From contig NC_065921.1 in NCBI RefSeq assembly GCF_024586455.1, forward strand, positions 23,004,635-23,068,634: DNA of 64,000 bases. The letters run 5' to 3'. A program made the translations under genes and the position numbers. Of this stretch, positions 22,171-33,990 are shown one piece after another. Each line of letters begins with the position of its first letter. The first letter of the stretch is position 1. The DNA is from Bactrocera neohumeralis. Taxonomy: Eukaryota; Arthropoda; Insecta; Diptera; Tephritidae. The notes below the pieces were generated by a model. It worked only from the letters and a program-made list of their open reading frames with translations. It had not been told where the DNA came from and made no database searches.

Positions 22171-23699
22171 TATGGCATTCCGAACCTTAACTTTTGAACC
22201 GCCTTAACACACACACATATATATTTAAAAACGAAACAATTCGCCCTTTCTCTTTTTCATTTTTTACGCATTTTTGTCTGTTGACACATGTGGAACATTT
22301 CCCATTTCTTGCGAATTGTCTTACGCCAGGACCAGCAGCCACAGTAGCAGCGGCAGCAGCAGCAGCTGTGAATTGTCAAAGAATGAGAAATTAATTAAAA
22401 CTCGCATGCACATAACAGCATAAGAAAGCCAAAGGAAAGAGTTTTACATGGTAGCAGGGGCACTGTCTTAAAAACAGGATGCAAAGGTGTGGCAAACGCA
22501 CACATTCACATTATATTTGTCGCCGTGCAGAAGACATGAGGGAAATTACAGTTCAAATGTCATGCAGCTATGTTTGTATAGAAAAGGTTGAGCATGTGTG
22601 TGTGTGTGTGCGTTTTCTCGCGCTTCACGGCGTATGAAAATTGCCTGCTGTTGTTGTTACTTTCCATTTTTATTGCACTTCCTCCACTTGCTGGCAAGTC
22701 CAAGTAGAGTGAGAGTAAGATAATTGCAAGAAGCGCACAGCACTGCAAAGAATTGCCGACAAACTGCAGAATTGAGGCATTGATAAAGTTTCGGGTGTGT
22801 TAATGCGTGTGCGTGTGTGTGTGTGCTCGTGTAGTTATAATTATTTTCATCTCTGTCGCATTGTGGTTGGTGTGGAAGCGCTTAAATGTTTTAATTTTTT
22901 CCGCTTTCATGCCAGACACGCAGTGGCATCTTGACTCTTGAGTCTACGCTGCGTAAAGGTAAAGGGTGTTATTTTCATTGACATTCAAGAAATATTGCCA
23001 ATTAAAATATTCTTGCCAAGTTGGTTGTTATACCAGCCTCAGCATGTTGCTAACGAAGAACTAGGAGACTGGTGGAAAGCGCAATCACTTGGGTAGATCA
23101 GGAAATGGAAAATTTATCTGAAATATTTAGCACATCTTTCAAAGCGTATATGTAAGTTTTGACATTCCATATAAAAGAAAGTGCATTGATGAAGCCATAA
23201 AACAGTTTTTTTTTATCGTTTGCTTCTTCAAAAGGCTCTAGCCCTAAAATCTTTTACTGGCCGAGTCCACAGTCGATTGCGGTTGGAGATAGTATAACTC
23301 TACACTTAACTTTTCAAAGCATCTATCTATACAGATAAATGTACTAAATTTGAATGTTTTCCGAACTGCAACAAAATTTTCGATTTGAATAACGTGACCA
23401 AGGAAGCCGATATTGTTATCGGTGTATCAGCTGGCAGCAATAAGGAGTAAAATTACTATTGATGGTAATACAGCAGCACCGACAAAAAAAAACCTTTGAG
23501 AAAAATAGCAAGCTAACTAACTGCTCAGTCCTCTAGATTGATATAAAAATTTCGCATTATTTTTCTTTATTTAAAAGATGTATCTGGGTTCATTGTAAAA
23601 CATCTGGTCTGAGGAGTAACTTCTTTCAGATACTTGAAACAATTGTTATAGTTTATTTTCGGAATAGTATTCAATGGGCGTGTAGATTCACGTTTCATG
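22171..23699. other. Non-coding DNA with GT and CAG microsatellites
   Basis: Holds a short AGC/CAG run near 22340-22370 and GT runs near 22597-22610 and 22807-22825. The part 22200-22960 is less AT-rich and may be single-copy. A short open stretch at about 23350-23448 (FECFPNCNKIFDLNNVTKEA) ends in a stop and is not assignable. Confidence 0.45.
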
Positions 23700-23975
23700 T
23701 ATTCAATTTCTTTATTTTAATGACGCTTATCATCAGTTGATGTTGATGGCTGTCGAGAACTGGTTCTCCGTCGACGCGTTCTCGACCTGCATTGAATAAT
23801 TTTTATCATTCATAAACACCAGCTCGCGACAAATAATTATTACCGAAGGCCTTTTCCAACATTATTTATGTCTCTGCCGTAGAAATTTGTTTAGTGCAAC
23901 TTCTTTTTTGAATAATTTTTTCTTCTTCTTTAATGGTGTAGAAATTTAAATTAAAAAGTCTTACTATTTCTTGCC
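23700..23975 (-). mobile_element. Mariner N-terminal fragment with terminal repeat
   Basis: Nucleotide similarity to 40070-40260 and 19250-19440 is plain: ATCATCAGT, CGTCGACGCGTTCTCGACC, CCGAAGGCCTTTTCCAACAT, GTGCAACTTCTTTTTTGAAT. All encode, on the minus strand, the mariner N-terminal helix-turn-helix region. Only that part remains. The right end AAAAAGTCTTACTATTTC (23953-23970) is the reverse complement of the left terminal repeat at 18707, which confirms it as the element's inverted repeat. Confidence 0.7.
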
Positions 23976-23981
23976 CACAGT

Positions 23982-24058
23982 AGTGTATATTTTTATAGGG
24001 TCTCCGACGATTCATTTTGGGTGTTACAAACTTTGTTGCAAATTTGTACAGGGTACAA
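23982..24058 (+). repeat. DINE-1-like family 1 terminal fragment
   Basis: TATAGGGTCTCCGACGATTC, GGGTGTTACAAACTTTGTTG and ACAGGGTACAA match the hairpin-side end of the full copy ending at 33394. It directly abuts the mariner fragment on its left. Confidence 0.65.
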
Positions 24059-26039
24059 TGAGAGTAAGATTTAATTGGGTGGTGTTGAATATGATTAGTT
24101 ATCTCAAAAAGTGTTATTAGCATTCTTAAAAATATTTATTTGAAGAGAAAAAGAAGTGCGGGTAAGAAAAGATAACGCACCAACTATATTTCGCTTGAAA
24201 CACCTGTGATAGTTTTTGTACTCGTGCAATTATGAAATATACAAAGAGTTGCAATTCTCGAAGAATTAGAAGGGAAAAATTATATTCCAAGAGATTGGAA
24301 TTTAAGTCTTCGAAATTTGACACAAGGAACTATTGGTTCTAAAAAGAGTCCTAAAAATCAGATTTGATATTGTGTGAAGTTTGGTAGAGAAAAGGCAGTT
24401 AACTGGAACGAAACAACTCTACGTACTTTGAAGTTAGTCTCTTGAAAGGGATATCATGGATCGTAAAGAACAGATTCACAAAAGAGCAATAGCAACAAAT
24501 GATAAAATAATAAAAATCAAGTTCACATTTTCCTATAGACTCATAATTATCCTTACCCATTTCTTTTCGGTATTTGCATATTAATATTATTTCCACTTAA
24601 CGGCACAAATTTTCTTAAATTAATGAATATTTTATGCAAAAAATGCTGAGCTACTCATGGCACCTCGCCTTCTGCTCGCGCTCAATACGGCACGCCAACG
24701 CCGACTTGCGTCATTTGTGGAATGAATCTAAATATTGATGCTTAACGGTGATAAACAGGGAAGGAAATTTAATTAATAAACACAATGTGGCGCCGCAATA
24801 ATATGAAGACTGAGCTGCTAAGTGGGTGAGACGGAATGGCACGGTTGAGTCTAACAGGCGGTATAGGTGGGATGGAAAATAAACGTATAATGAGTTAATT
24901 TCCATTGGAAGGCAAATTAAAAAGGCGGCCTGTCTATTGTGTGCTCTTAATTGATTTTTCTGATTTAATTTTCTATTTGCGGCAAGGAAACCTAGACAGG
25001 GTTGTAGACATATACTCGAATATTGATTTAAGAAATTATTGAAGTTTAGTGGTTTTAAAGATATATTATTTGAAATTTATTGAGTCTTATAAGTTCTTTT
25101 TAGATTATATGCCGAATCGTGAATTACAATCAATTTTGGTATCTTGCTGACTTATATTAAAGGCCATAAACTCAGACTTAGTTTTTTGCTGTATTTTAGT
25201 TCGCTTCAGCTAAAATTATATCAGAAACATCTTCAAAATGGATATTAGTGATATATGAAATTAATTCGACCGATGATTTAATATATTGAACTGATGTGGA
25301 AAACATCACCCAGCGAATTGGAATTCATTATATTAGGGATCTGAGGTTTAGACCAAGCTATGTAGCAATTATAATCTAATTCATCGCACACAATTTAACC
25401 AACCTTAATAGTTTAAATAGAGGTGAAAAACCGAAATCATTTTATGGGATATACTGGCAGAGAAAGAAACGGGCTGATTACAATAATTTTGACATTACTC
25501 AGGTATGCCCAGCATACTTTCATATATATATTTATACAAAGTATAACGAAAATCATACGGGAATTGGGCAGTATTGGCTCGATTTTATCTTTTTTTTTGC
25601 TACATACAACTAACATGCCACAGATTAATAAAATACCGCCAGGGTTTCATTACGGTACCATGCTATCACTAATCATTTGGAATGAAATCAGTTTTGACCC
25701 AATTGAACCTATTTTTAAGACATAGACATACTATTATCAGGAAAGGTGTATATCTATACCTTACACATTGACCGATATTTTCGAACAGAAGTCAATTAAA
25801 GGAACTGAGGTTCACATATTTGGTACCAGTTTTTGATCAGTTTTGATTCGGTTTGGAGAATTTTTGGTCGTAAGGTGAAACATTTTAGAGGCAAAGTCGT
25901 GCAAAGTTTTATTTCTTTACATTTATTCTTTCTTGATTTATTTACTGTTGTAGTCCAATTTCGTTTAACTTTGCACTATAAGAAGAAAATGTAAGTAGAA
26001 TATTAAATTCCGCATATGGTTGAAATAGGTCAAACAAGT
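24059..26039. other. Intergenic DNA, no gene seen
   Basis: AT-rich with some eroded dispersed repeat (25560-25900, e.g. GACCGATATTTTCGAACAG and TTCACATATTTGGTACCAG). The stretch 24650-24950 is less AT-rich. A 100-codon frame at 25423-25725 has no recognisable domain and overlaps repeat-like DNA. Confidence 0.45.
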
Positions 26040-26420
26040 CCCGACAAATGTGATTTTACCTAAAAGTTGACGATGCCACGGTCATCGTTCAATTTTGACC
26101 CTGGCTCCTATAAAGCCTTCTCATACCATCTCGGAAGTAAAATTTAATGTCCCTAGCGTATTTAGTTATTGGGTTATCGCGCTTTTAGTAGTTTTGAACA
26201 GTACCGTTATATGGAGAGCGGGCATTGCTAACATCCGATTTCATCCATACGGTGTAGGTAGGGGTGCTTATGGAGCTTTTTTTAAGCGTATTTGGTTGTT
26301 TTAGCTTGAATGGTTTAAGACACACTAAATTTCTTAGACGACGGGGCCACAGCAATTTTTTCAAAATTTTTAACTCACAAGTGCCATTTGCTAATGCGAT
26401 CTCCTGTTCCAAATTACAGT
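26040..26420 (+). repeat. DINE-like repeat, family 2, inverted internal fragment
   Basis: Read on the opposite strand, it shares AACGGTACTGTTCAAAACTA, GCGCGATAACCCAATAAC and TTTTACTTCCGAGATGG with family 2 internal sequence. The + strand has GGCTCCTATAAAGCCTTCTC, CCATCTCGGAAGTAAAATTT, CCGTTATATGG and GACGGGGCCAC. It is opposite in orientation to the other family 2 copies. Both ends are missing. Confidence 0.5.
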
Positions 26421-28072
26421 TCTATATCTTCATTTAGTGCTAAATTATCTCTTTCAGAATAGCTTACTGCGTCCAGCATGCTTTTTTTTATTTTCTTTTC
26501 TTCTAGCCAGAAAACTTTACTCGTGCCAAAAAAATACAGCTGCCAAACACTCACTAAAGACCAGCCCTGGTAAAACTTGATCAGTATTATTTTATACTTA
26601 TATTTTAAATCAATTATTTCATCCATTTAGTGAGTCTTTCAAATATTTTTTCCTTAATTGTCCTGTGGGACTGGCAGTTCTTCAAACCAGTTCATTTTCG
26701 TTAGCAATTTACCTTCGTTAATATCTCTTCGTTTAAAAGCCGACAGTGAAATGGGCAAACCGAAGATAACAAGGAAAAACGCTGAGCAAACAAAGGATTA
26801 ACACAAATATTCACAGATAAATTTCACAAAAACAATAAATTTCTGAGAATACCCGTTAGTCTAAATATAAATGCGGAAGCAGAACCCTTTTGTTTCATTT
26901 CATAAAAAAAGTAAAAGTAAATATGTGGATGGACAGGCCTTGCGTGTTGCTCCCAGCGGTCGTTTTCTGCCATTGACAATGCCTTGCAGCTCACCAAAAG
27001 CCTACATACATACACACACAAATGTTGACCGACAAGTCAACTCGTGAAAAACTTGTTGTTGACGGTACGCGAAGTGAGCCTGGGGACGCGAACACATAAA
27101 AGGTGAATGCGTAAATTGTTTTGCTACGCAAAAGTTCATTTGCTCTTTCACACAAGGAAAGATGTACTTATCTATCGCGACGCTTAAAGCGGGCGTAAAT
27201 TCTAATGAGCCGCGCTAGAAGTCCTTCATTGGATCGGACACCTAATCGCATTTCCATCGCCTGGCGAACTTTCGTTGCGGATGTTGCGAACAAGCGACGG
27301 AGGCCGTTAAAGTCCAAAAAGAGAATGAACCATTCCGTCGAGGGAATTGCTTTGCATTTTAGCCTTTTAAATGCACCGTTAATTTGTGTCTTTTGTTCTG
27401 CGCACGAAGCAACGGCTGTCAGCAAAGGGCGAGGCATGAAAATAATCGCATTGGAAATAAATTTCGCAGAATTCGTTCCTCTGATAAGAAGACACAGTTT
27501 CGCACATACACATACATATTCACGAGCATAAAAGCGCAAACGCGAACTTAATTTACTGGGCACGGAAGTAGCGAATTATTTGCCCTAAGACCTACGTCAA
27601 CACTTTTTGGGTGAGCAGCGGGCTAAAGCGAGTGTGTATGTATGTATTTGTACTAAAATGCTAATTTCTGTCCTCTTCACATTTGCCTGCCAGCTGTTCG
27701 AACACCTCCTTTTGACATCAATTTGCTGTGGAAGTTAAGTTCCAATTTTGTACGTGAATTATTTTCTGGCATATTTTCCAACTCATTATCTTCGAATTAT
27801 TTCAGCGAAAAGTTAACTTTACAAAAATGTCTCTCGGGGGTCATCCACAGCTATAATCTACATTTAGCTACTTTCTAAGTGGATTTTTGATTTCATGTAA
27901 TTATTATGTTCAATCCATTACAGAGCAAACTCAAAGGAATAAGTTTTTTTACCTACCAAACTCTTTTTTTTATTCAATACCATTAAAATAAGACAGAATA
28001 ATGTTGAAGGTGCAATCTATGGTAGCTGTAAATTGATATTTTAGATTAATGTTTAGATTATTATTTGGCATT
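26421..28072. other. Non-coding DNA, no gene supported
   Basis: The part 26950-27700 is less AT-rich and has overlapping long frames on both strands (27168-27563 minus, 27205-27531 plus). Neither looks like a known protein. This may be single-copy regulatory DNA. Confidence 0.4.
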
Positions 28073-28150
28073 TTTATACCCTGAGCAGGGTATTTTAAGT
28101 ATTCCACGATAGTTGTAACACCCGAAAGGAAACTTCGGAGACCCTATTCA
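28073..28150 (-). repeat. DINE-1-like family 1 terminal fragment with hairpin
   Basis: TTTTTATACCCTGAGCAGGG-TATTTTAAG, then GTTGTAACACCCGAAAGG and GGAGACCCTATT. The ATACCCTG/CAGGGTAT hairpin is intact. It breaks off after CCCTATT, immediately before the mariner remnant at 28190. Confidence 0.75.
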
Positions 28151-28189
28151 TTGTGACAAAGTTACCGGAAATTGTAAATAAACCGCAAA

Positions 28190-28935
28190 ATATTTAATTA
28201 TTCTTATATTGCTAATTTACTTCGCCTTCAAAGTAATCGTCACCAGATAAAATACATTTTTGGCAACGATTTTTTCAGTCCTCGAAACACTTTTCATAAA
28301 CGCTTTTTGGGATGGCCTTCAGCTCCTTCAGCGAATTTTGCTAAAAAAAAAAACAATGAGCAACACTTTGATTTTTGAGTGGCCTTGGCCTGGTGTTTTT
28401 GGTTTCAGCTCGTTTTCTTCCTCCATTCCGATGTTTGTTGATTTGTTCACATGTTAAACTCATAAATCCATCTATCATCGGTAGTTATAACGCTCCCCAT
28501 GAATGTGGGATCGGAATTTGCAATCAAGGTACGTCCAAAGAGACTTGTTTATTTTTGAAAAAATTCAGCTTTATCGGGACATATCTCTAACAAAATATCT
28601 TTTTCTAACGATTTTGTATATCTTTCCATTCTTTAACTTGTCTGACGGTTTTCATACCCTCCATAACTTTTTTTTTAATATTTTCATCAATTAAAGAAGT
28701 CGAAAGTCATCCAGAGCGTGGCATGTCTTCTGCGATCTCTTGACCGTCTCTGTTAGCTTTGCACCACTCGTAGGTTTTTGCTTTTGGTAAAACATAATCA
28801 CCGTAAGCGTTTGCACCACTCATAGGAAAATAGCAATGCTTTTGGTGTAACAGAATTTTCAAAAAATCGTTTTTTTGAAGCCTTTCTTTTAATGTTGATA
28901 TACGAAATATACTGTTTACCACATTATTTTTAGCT
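28190..28935 (-). mobile_element. Mariner element, internally deleted
   Basis: The minus-strand N-terminal part (28707-28922) reads LPKAKTYEWCKANRDGQE then IAEDMPRSG, the linker after the first helix-turn-helix. The C-terminal end at 28195-28330 encodes, with one frameshift, the FEDWKKR-KCI-GGDYFEG type tail common to this mariner group. Sequence between them is about 350 bases, too short for the catalytic domain, so most of it is deleted. It differs from the family at 18.7 and 39.2 kb. Confidence 0.6.
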
Positions 28936-31759
28936 TTACAGCCCTTTTAAGATACGCGCGGTCGTAGAATGGACAGTCATTTATCTCAAAACTACTTTTT
29001 TCGGAGTTCATCGCAAAAAAAACTATATATCGTCACTGAAATTTTAATATGGTGTATCGACAATATCTATCGCGGCTACTTAAATAATTTGAAGAACTGA
29101 TTTTTTCGATCAAAACTTGTCCAAAAATAGCTGTTTTCAGAATCTGAACTTCAAAAGAGCGAAATTTTTTTTAATTTTCAATATTTTTTTTGGTTGTAGT
29201 CCCAACGATAGCTGGCATCTATTATTTATTTATTTTTATGTTTCTGTTCGTGCAACTTTTAAGATAGCTTTTTATAATATTGTTACAAAAAAATATTTTT
29301 GTACTTTTCATAAATGTATAAATAAACTGTAAAATCAAAAAAAAAAATCACACCCTTGTTTCTAATGGACCACAAACTGAAGCAAATTTCATTTGTCGGA
29401 ATCTGTATCTACATAATGCAACGATAGCATATAGTTACAAGATCAAAATCAAATCACAGTTGTTAATGCGATGAAGCAAATTTCGTTCTGTGAGAACACT
29501 AAGAACCCATATATCCATATATATATTTCATTCATATAGACTTCAAGAATACTTCCAGGACGTGGTGTATTCTCAAGATCGAAATTGGTAGAACGAACAT
29601 CTAACAATATTAGCCTTGTTTGAACTGCATTTTTAACATTTTGAGAGTAAAACAGTAAAATATGCCGAAAGTGTTGTTTTCGGTATTCCATCTTCTATAG
29701 GGTAACAAACAAAAAATATTCCAAAAAGTTAAGAACTTTGTTTTTTAACAACACTGTTAAGTTGGCTGCAATAAAATTCAATGCGATCAGCTGTGGTTAT
29801 CAAACGAAAATACTTTGTGAACGCCACAATATTTTTACAGCTTTCAACAAAAATGAATTAAACCATACGACTGTGCGTCTTCGTTATTAACGCATTTTTC
29901 TTTGCCATGCGTTAGCAACAGCTCGGCGGTATGACAGTGTGGATGATGGGCTTGCAACATTGGATAATCATTTGAAAAGAAATTACCAGCGTCGAGTTTT
30001 TATACATACATACATAGTACATATATATACAAAATAATGGTGGGTATAAATCGAGGCTGCCGCCTTTTCAGACTTTTTTGATACTTCATGCAACCCTCAA
30101 AAATTGCGCGAATTATTAGAAAAAATTAAATAATTATTTCGCTTTTAATTCACGCTTTTGTTATTCACGCATTATCATTATCCGCTTGGCTGCTCAAAAT
30201 CTGAAAAATCTGAAATGAAAAAACAAAAACAAACTTTTTCATAGAATTTCCTTTTGAGTGAATTTTTCAGCACCACCAAAACGCTTAGCTCCAACGCGCT
30301 TTTGTGGCCAAATGTTGCTTGTTTTATTCAAAAGCCACCATTTTTTATGTGCATCGTTTTTCTTGTTACTTTTTCGCGCCAAAGCTCCTTCTTCTTCACC
30401 CGAGACTGGTCAAGTGATTTGTTTGCATATTGCCGGTGCGCTGGGAAATGAAAAAGTACGAAGAAAAAGAAAAGGAAAATTAGAATGAAAACCGAATGCA
30501 AAGTCAAGCAGCATAAACTTAATTTCATTACAGTTAATTTCATTCGGAAGTGGCTTGCCTATTGCCACATAGCGGTTATCAGCGTGGCAACAGCAGCGCC
30601 GCCATAATCCCAGCCAGCCAAGCTTAGCAAATAAATAAACAAATCTGTGAAAATAATAAATAAATTTGGTGCGCTGTTGTGGGCGAGTTTTGCCTGCCGC
30701 CGATTTAATGCGCGTTTAATTACCGTTACAAAAGTAACGCGAAAGTAAAGCAATTTTCATATTTTATCAATGTTCGTACTTCATTTAATATGCACGCCCC
30801 GATTGTGGTAAACACGAATACATATTTACATACACAGTCGTATATATATGTATATAAATACTTATTATATGTATACACACACGTATCCACACTTATACAT
30901 ATATACGCATATTTATTTGCACATTGCTTCAACTTAAATTTTATAATGCTTTGTGCGCTTGTTGTTAATCCATTGCACATTGCATTTACGAAAATGACAA
31001 AACCGTTATGTAAAAGTACCGTTAATCGACGTTGCATGTACACGCATTTATTATAAGCGTTGGCGGTAAATTTAATTTTCCAGTTAAATGAGTAGAAAAT
31101 TATTCGCCTGTTGTCATCCATTGGTGGCCACTTATTGGCTGCCCATACATTGATCCATTCTCGTGTCTCTGTGTTTCCGTGCGTCTGTGCCGCCTTCATA
31201 CAAATAGCAATTATTGTAATTTTTCGCGGGAATTGTGCACACGGTGCACACCTGCGCATCAGTGCTTACACACACACACACACACACATACACTTTGAAT
31301 GTATGTTTTTATGTTCGCAGGCAAATGTAATCATCAATCAATCGTTGGAAAATACTTACGCGCCACTAAGTGTTGCATTTGTGTGTGTATGTTGGCAATT
31401 ATTATTAATTTTTGCAAATGCCAACAAAGTTATTATTTATATATTATTCATAAGTATTAATTTTCGAATTAAATATTCATGCCGCTAAAAATTATGTTAA
31501 AGATATTAATAGGCACAAATGATTGATCTGCTGTATATTTTTATCCTCATCTGGTACATAAGTACATGTACATATATGTATGTACAAGTATTTGCGAATA
31601 TGTAACGAATGCTGTGAGAGCGAACTGTTTGATAGCCGCTGATGGCCAAGTTGAAATTGCAAACAAGAGTGTTAAATTGCATTTTATTTTAATATTAATA
31701 TTTGGTCCTTAAGTCCTTCTTTTTTATGATGCATACGTTTTGACATGCTTTCAACAAGA
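28936..31759. other. Non-coding DNA, no gene supported
   Basis: The part 28940-30050 is very AT-rich. The part 30200-31450 is more balanced and microsatellite-bearing: a run of about ten CA dinucleotides at 31266-31290 and TATA/TACA runs at 30840-30910. Long frames on both strands at 30726-31488 are low-complexity (His/Thr/Tyr/Cys from CA/TA repeats). Confidence 0.45.
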
Positions 31760-32450
31760 TTTAAGCTACCTTTGCCTTAAATTTTCGTGGCTTGAGGAGC
31801 TGATTGATATTGTACCAATTGTACTATAACTATTAACTAGAAATTCCAAATTGGGTTGAGGTCAGGGCTTTGAGAAGGCCACTCATCAGCTGGAAATTTT
31901 TTTCAGCTTCATTGTAAGCACAGCGATTATGCTATAATTATACCTTCTATTTTGTGCAAGTGCTCCAATGTTCCACCAGGTGAAACAGCTCCAAACAATT
32001 ACATGGCCTCCAACGTGTTTTATCGTTTGTTTAACGTGGTGTCATTGGACGGATTCATGGGACCGACACCAGCAATATTGTTTTCCATCTGACTGAAAAC
32101 CATTGAATTTGATTCCATTTGACCAAATTACCAGGTTCCAATTATCTATGGTCCAATTTTGGTGCTGTCTGGCAAAACTTAAACGTGTTTTCACATTTTT
32201 TCCCACAATGCAAGTTTATTTCTTTTGACTGCTGTTACATACCCTAATTTTTTGAAGTGCTCTTCGTGCATCGCACTCACATCTTTATTTATCTCTAAAG
32301 AATCCACCTTAGGTATTAAGAACTTGTCTTTTCTCATATTAGATATAAAATTTCGAACAGCCGTATCTGTTAAAAGTCGATGACGGCCCTTAAGAGGGTT
32401 CTCAACCGAAACATGAGGCCTTTTTCCGACGCGTATGCCCACCGACGAAT
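31760..32450 (-). mobile_element. Tc1-like transposase remnant
   Basis: Minus strand: the stretch 32191-32442 is open and starts GIRVGKRPHVSVENPLKGRH. Then, across frames, comes a G-G-x-VMVW-GC-like segment (ntLEAM-LFGAVSPGG) near 31970-32020. The C-terminal WPSQSPDLNPIW at 31847-31882 is the diagnostic block before the third catalytic Glu of Tc1 elements. The Glu is replaced (NPIW for NPIE). Several stops and no terminal repeats were found. It abuts another transposon on its right. Confidence 0.72.
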
Positions 32451-32459
32451 TTTTTCATA

Positions 32460-32716
32460 ATAATATTATTTTGGAGAGTATCGAAGAATACCCGAATGAG
32501 TCCATCCGCCATGGCGTTCAATAATTGGAGCTAAGCACCTTTAGTTTATGGAAGATTTTGCGGAAAAGTCTTGGTTTACGTTATAAGAATTGAAGCCGAA
32601 CGACTATCAAGCGCTTCGCGCGTTTTATGAATAGCACAAAACGAGTTCGCCACCGATTCCGATTTTCACAAGAAAATTGTTTCAGCGATAATTTCACTTT
32701 TTATTTTTAATAAAAA
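32460..32716 (+). mobile_element. DUF4817-type transposase, 5' half (split by insertion)
   Basis: Plus-strand codons across two frames read SIRHGVQ, then TFSLWKILRKSLGLR and DFHKKIVSAIISLF. The last corresponds to the segment D-F-x-x-K-I-V-F-S-D-E-A-H-F that carries the first catalytic Asp. The sequence stops at 32716, where a DINE-like repeat begins. The continuation (CRIWNDVSPQA) starts straight after the repeat at about 33395. About 20 bases of the original are missing at the junction. Confidence 0.75.
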
Positions 32717-33394
32717 CAAGAAAAAACGTTAACTTCGGCTGCACCGAAACTAATATACCCTTCGCAGGTGCATTTCTTTTAGTAACTATGTGTTCAGTTT
32801 GTATGGAAGCTATATGCTATAGCAATCCGATCTGAACAAGTTTTTCGGAGATTATATTATTACCTTAAACAGTAATCCATGTGAAATTTCGTGAAGATGC
32901 CACGTCAAATGCGAAAGTTTTCCATACAAGCATTTGATTCCGAACATTCAGTTTGTATGGCAGCTATATGCTATAGTTAACCGATCTGAACAATTTCTTC
33001 GGAGAATACATTGTTGCCTTAGAAAATAATCTATACCAAATTTCGTGAATATATCTTGTCAAATTTGAAAGTTTTCCATACAAGAATTTGATTCCGATTG
33101 TTCAGTTTGTATGGCAGCTATATGTTATAGTGGTCCGATATCGGCCGTTCCGACAAATGAGCAGCTTCTTGAAGAGAAAATGACGTTTGCAAACATTCAA
33201 AATGATATCTTAAAAACTGAGGGACTAGTTCGTATATATACAGACGGACAGACAGACAGACGGACATGGCTAAATCGACTCAGTTCAACATACTGATCAT
33301 TTATATATATATACTTTATAGGGTCTCCTTCGCTTCCTTCTGTGTGTTACAAACGTCTTGGCAAACTTAATATACCCTGTTCAGGGTATAAAAA
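32717..33394 (+). repeat. DINE-1-like (Helentron-type) repeat, family 1, full length
   Basis: Starts ACAAGAAAAAACGTTAACTT, with the hairpin CTTCGGCTGCACCGAA. The body has repeated GTTTGTATGG-AAGCTATATGCTATAG and -GCAGCTATATGCTATAG blocks about 120-150 bp apart. A GACA minisatellite lies at 33243-33266, followed by ATGGCTAAATCGACTCAG and CTTTATAGGGTCTCC. It ends with the perfect hairpin TATACCCTGTTCAGGGTATA plus AAAA. No coding frame. The architecture and several words match Drosophila DINE-1/INE-1 as I remember it. Confidence 0.85.
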
Positions 33395-33990
33395 CTGTCG
33401 AATTTGGAATGATGTGAGTCCTCAAGCCATTTCTGAAACGCCATTATATTCTCAACATTCACTGTTTAGTGTGCTTTGAGCGCAGAGGGTGTCCTTGATA
33501 CATATTTCTTTAAAATTGAAGTCAACCATAATGTCAAAGACAATGGAAAACTCTATACAGCCATAATTAATGACTTTTTCGTACTTATATAAATTGGAAG
33601 AGGTTGATGAGGATGACCTTTGGTTCCAAACAAGATTACTATATGCCGTATAGCCAACGAAAGTATCATTTTTTTGAAGGAAACTTTTGGTGAGCGCATT
33701 ATCTCGCGTTGTGAGCCTATGGTACCTCTAAGATTGTGCTATTTAAGTACCACTGCTGGACTATTTTTAATGAGGTTCTGGGAAATTGCTTGTCTACACA
33801 GATAAGCCCGAGACTATTAACGTTTTGGAAAAGAATATTAGTCGAACCATCAACTTCCTAGCTACTCGACTAGTCACTGCAAAGTTTCTAACCAGAGCAA
33901 ACTCCAATTTCGGCGAAAATTGCAATACATATCCCAGCTACTCTGACTACCATATGGCCCCTTTCAGTTATACAAAGAGGAAGAGTAACT
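33395..33990 (+). mobile_element. DUF4817-type transposase, 3' half
   Basis: Begins CRIWNDVSPQA. Next, in shifting frames, come VNHNVKDNGKLYTAIINDFF, VDEDDLWF, ETFGERIISRCEPM and TDKPETINVLEKNISRTINF. These are the C-terminal half in correct order. The block with the second Asp (QQDGATCH in relatives) is degraded and the WPPRSCD block is unrecognisable (MVPLRLCYLSTTAG). It continues the 32460-32716 fragment across the inserted repeat. Confidence 0.75.

Noticed and set aside
22194..22394. Frame with a poly-alanine run
   Set aside because: The alanines come from a GCA/CAG microsatellite; the rest is unlike any protein I know.
25423..25725. 100-codon plus-strand frame
   Set aside because: No recognisable motif, AT-rich composition like its surroundings, and overlap with eroded dispersed repeat.
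27168..27563. 131-codon minus frame overlapping a 108-codon plus frame
   Set aside because: Opposed frames mirror each other, no known domain, no splice or initiation context. Probably chance in a more GC-balanced stretch.
30726..31488. Long frames of 177 codons (minus) and 125 codons (plus)
   Set aside because: Low-complexity Tyr/Ile/Thr/His text from TATACA and CA repeats; no family similarity.
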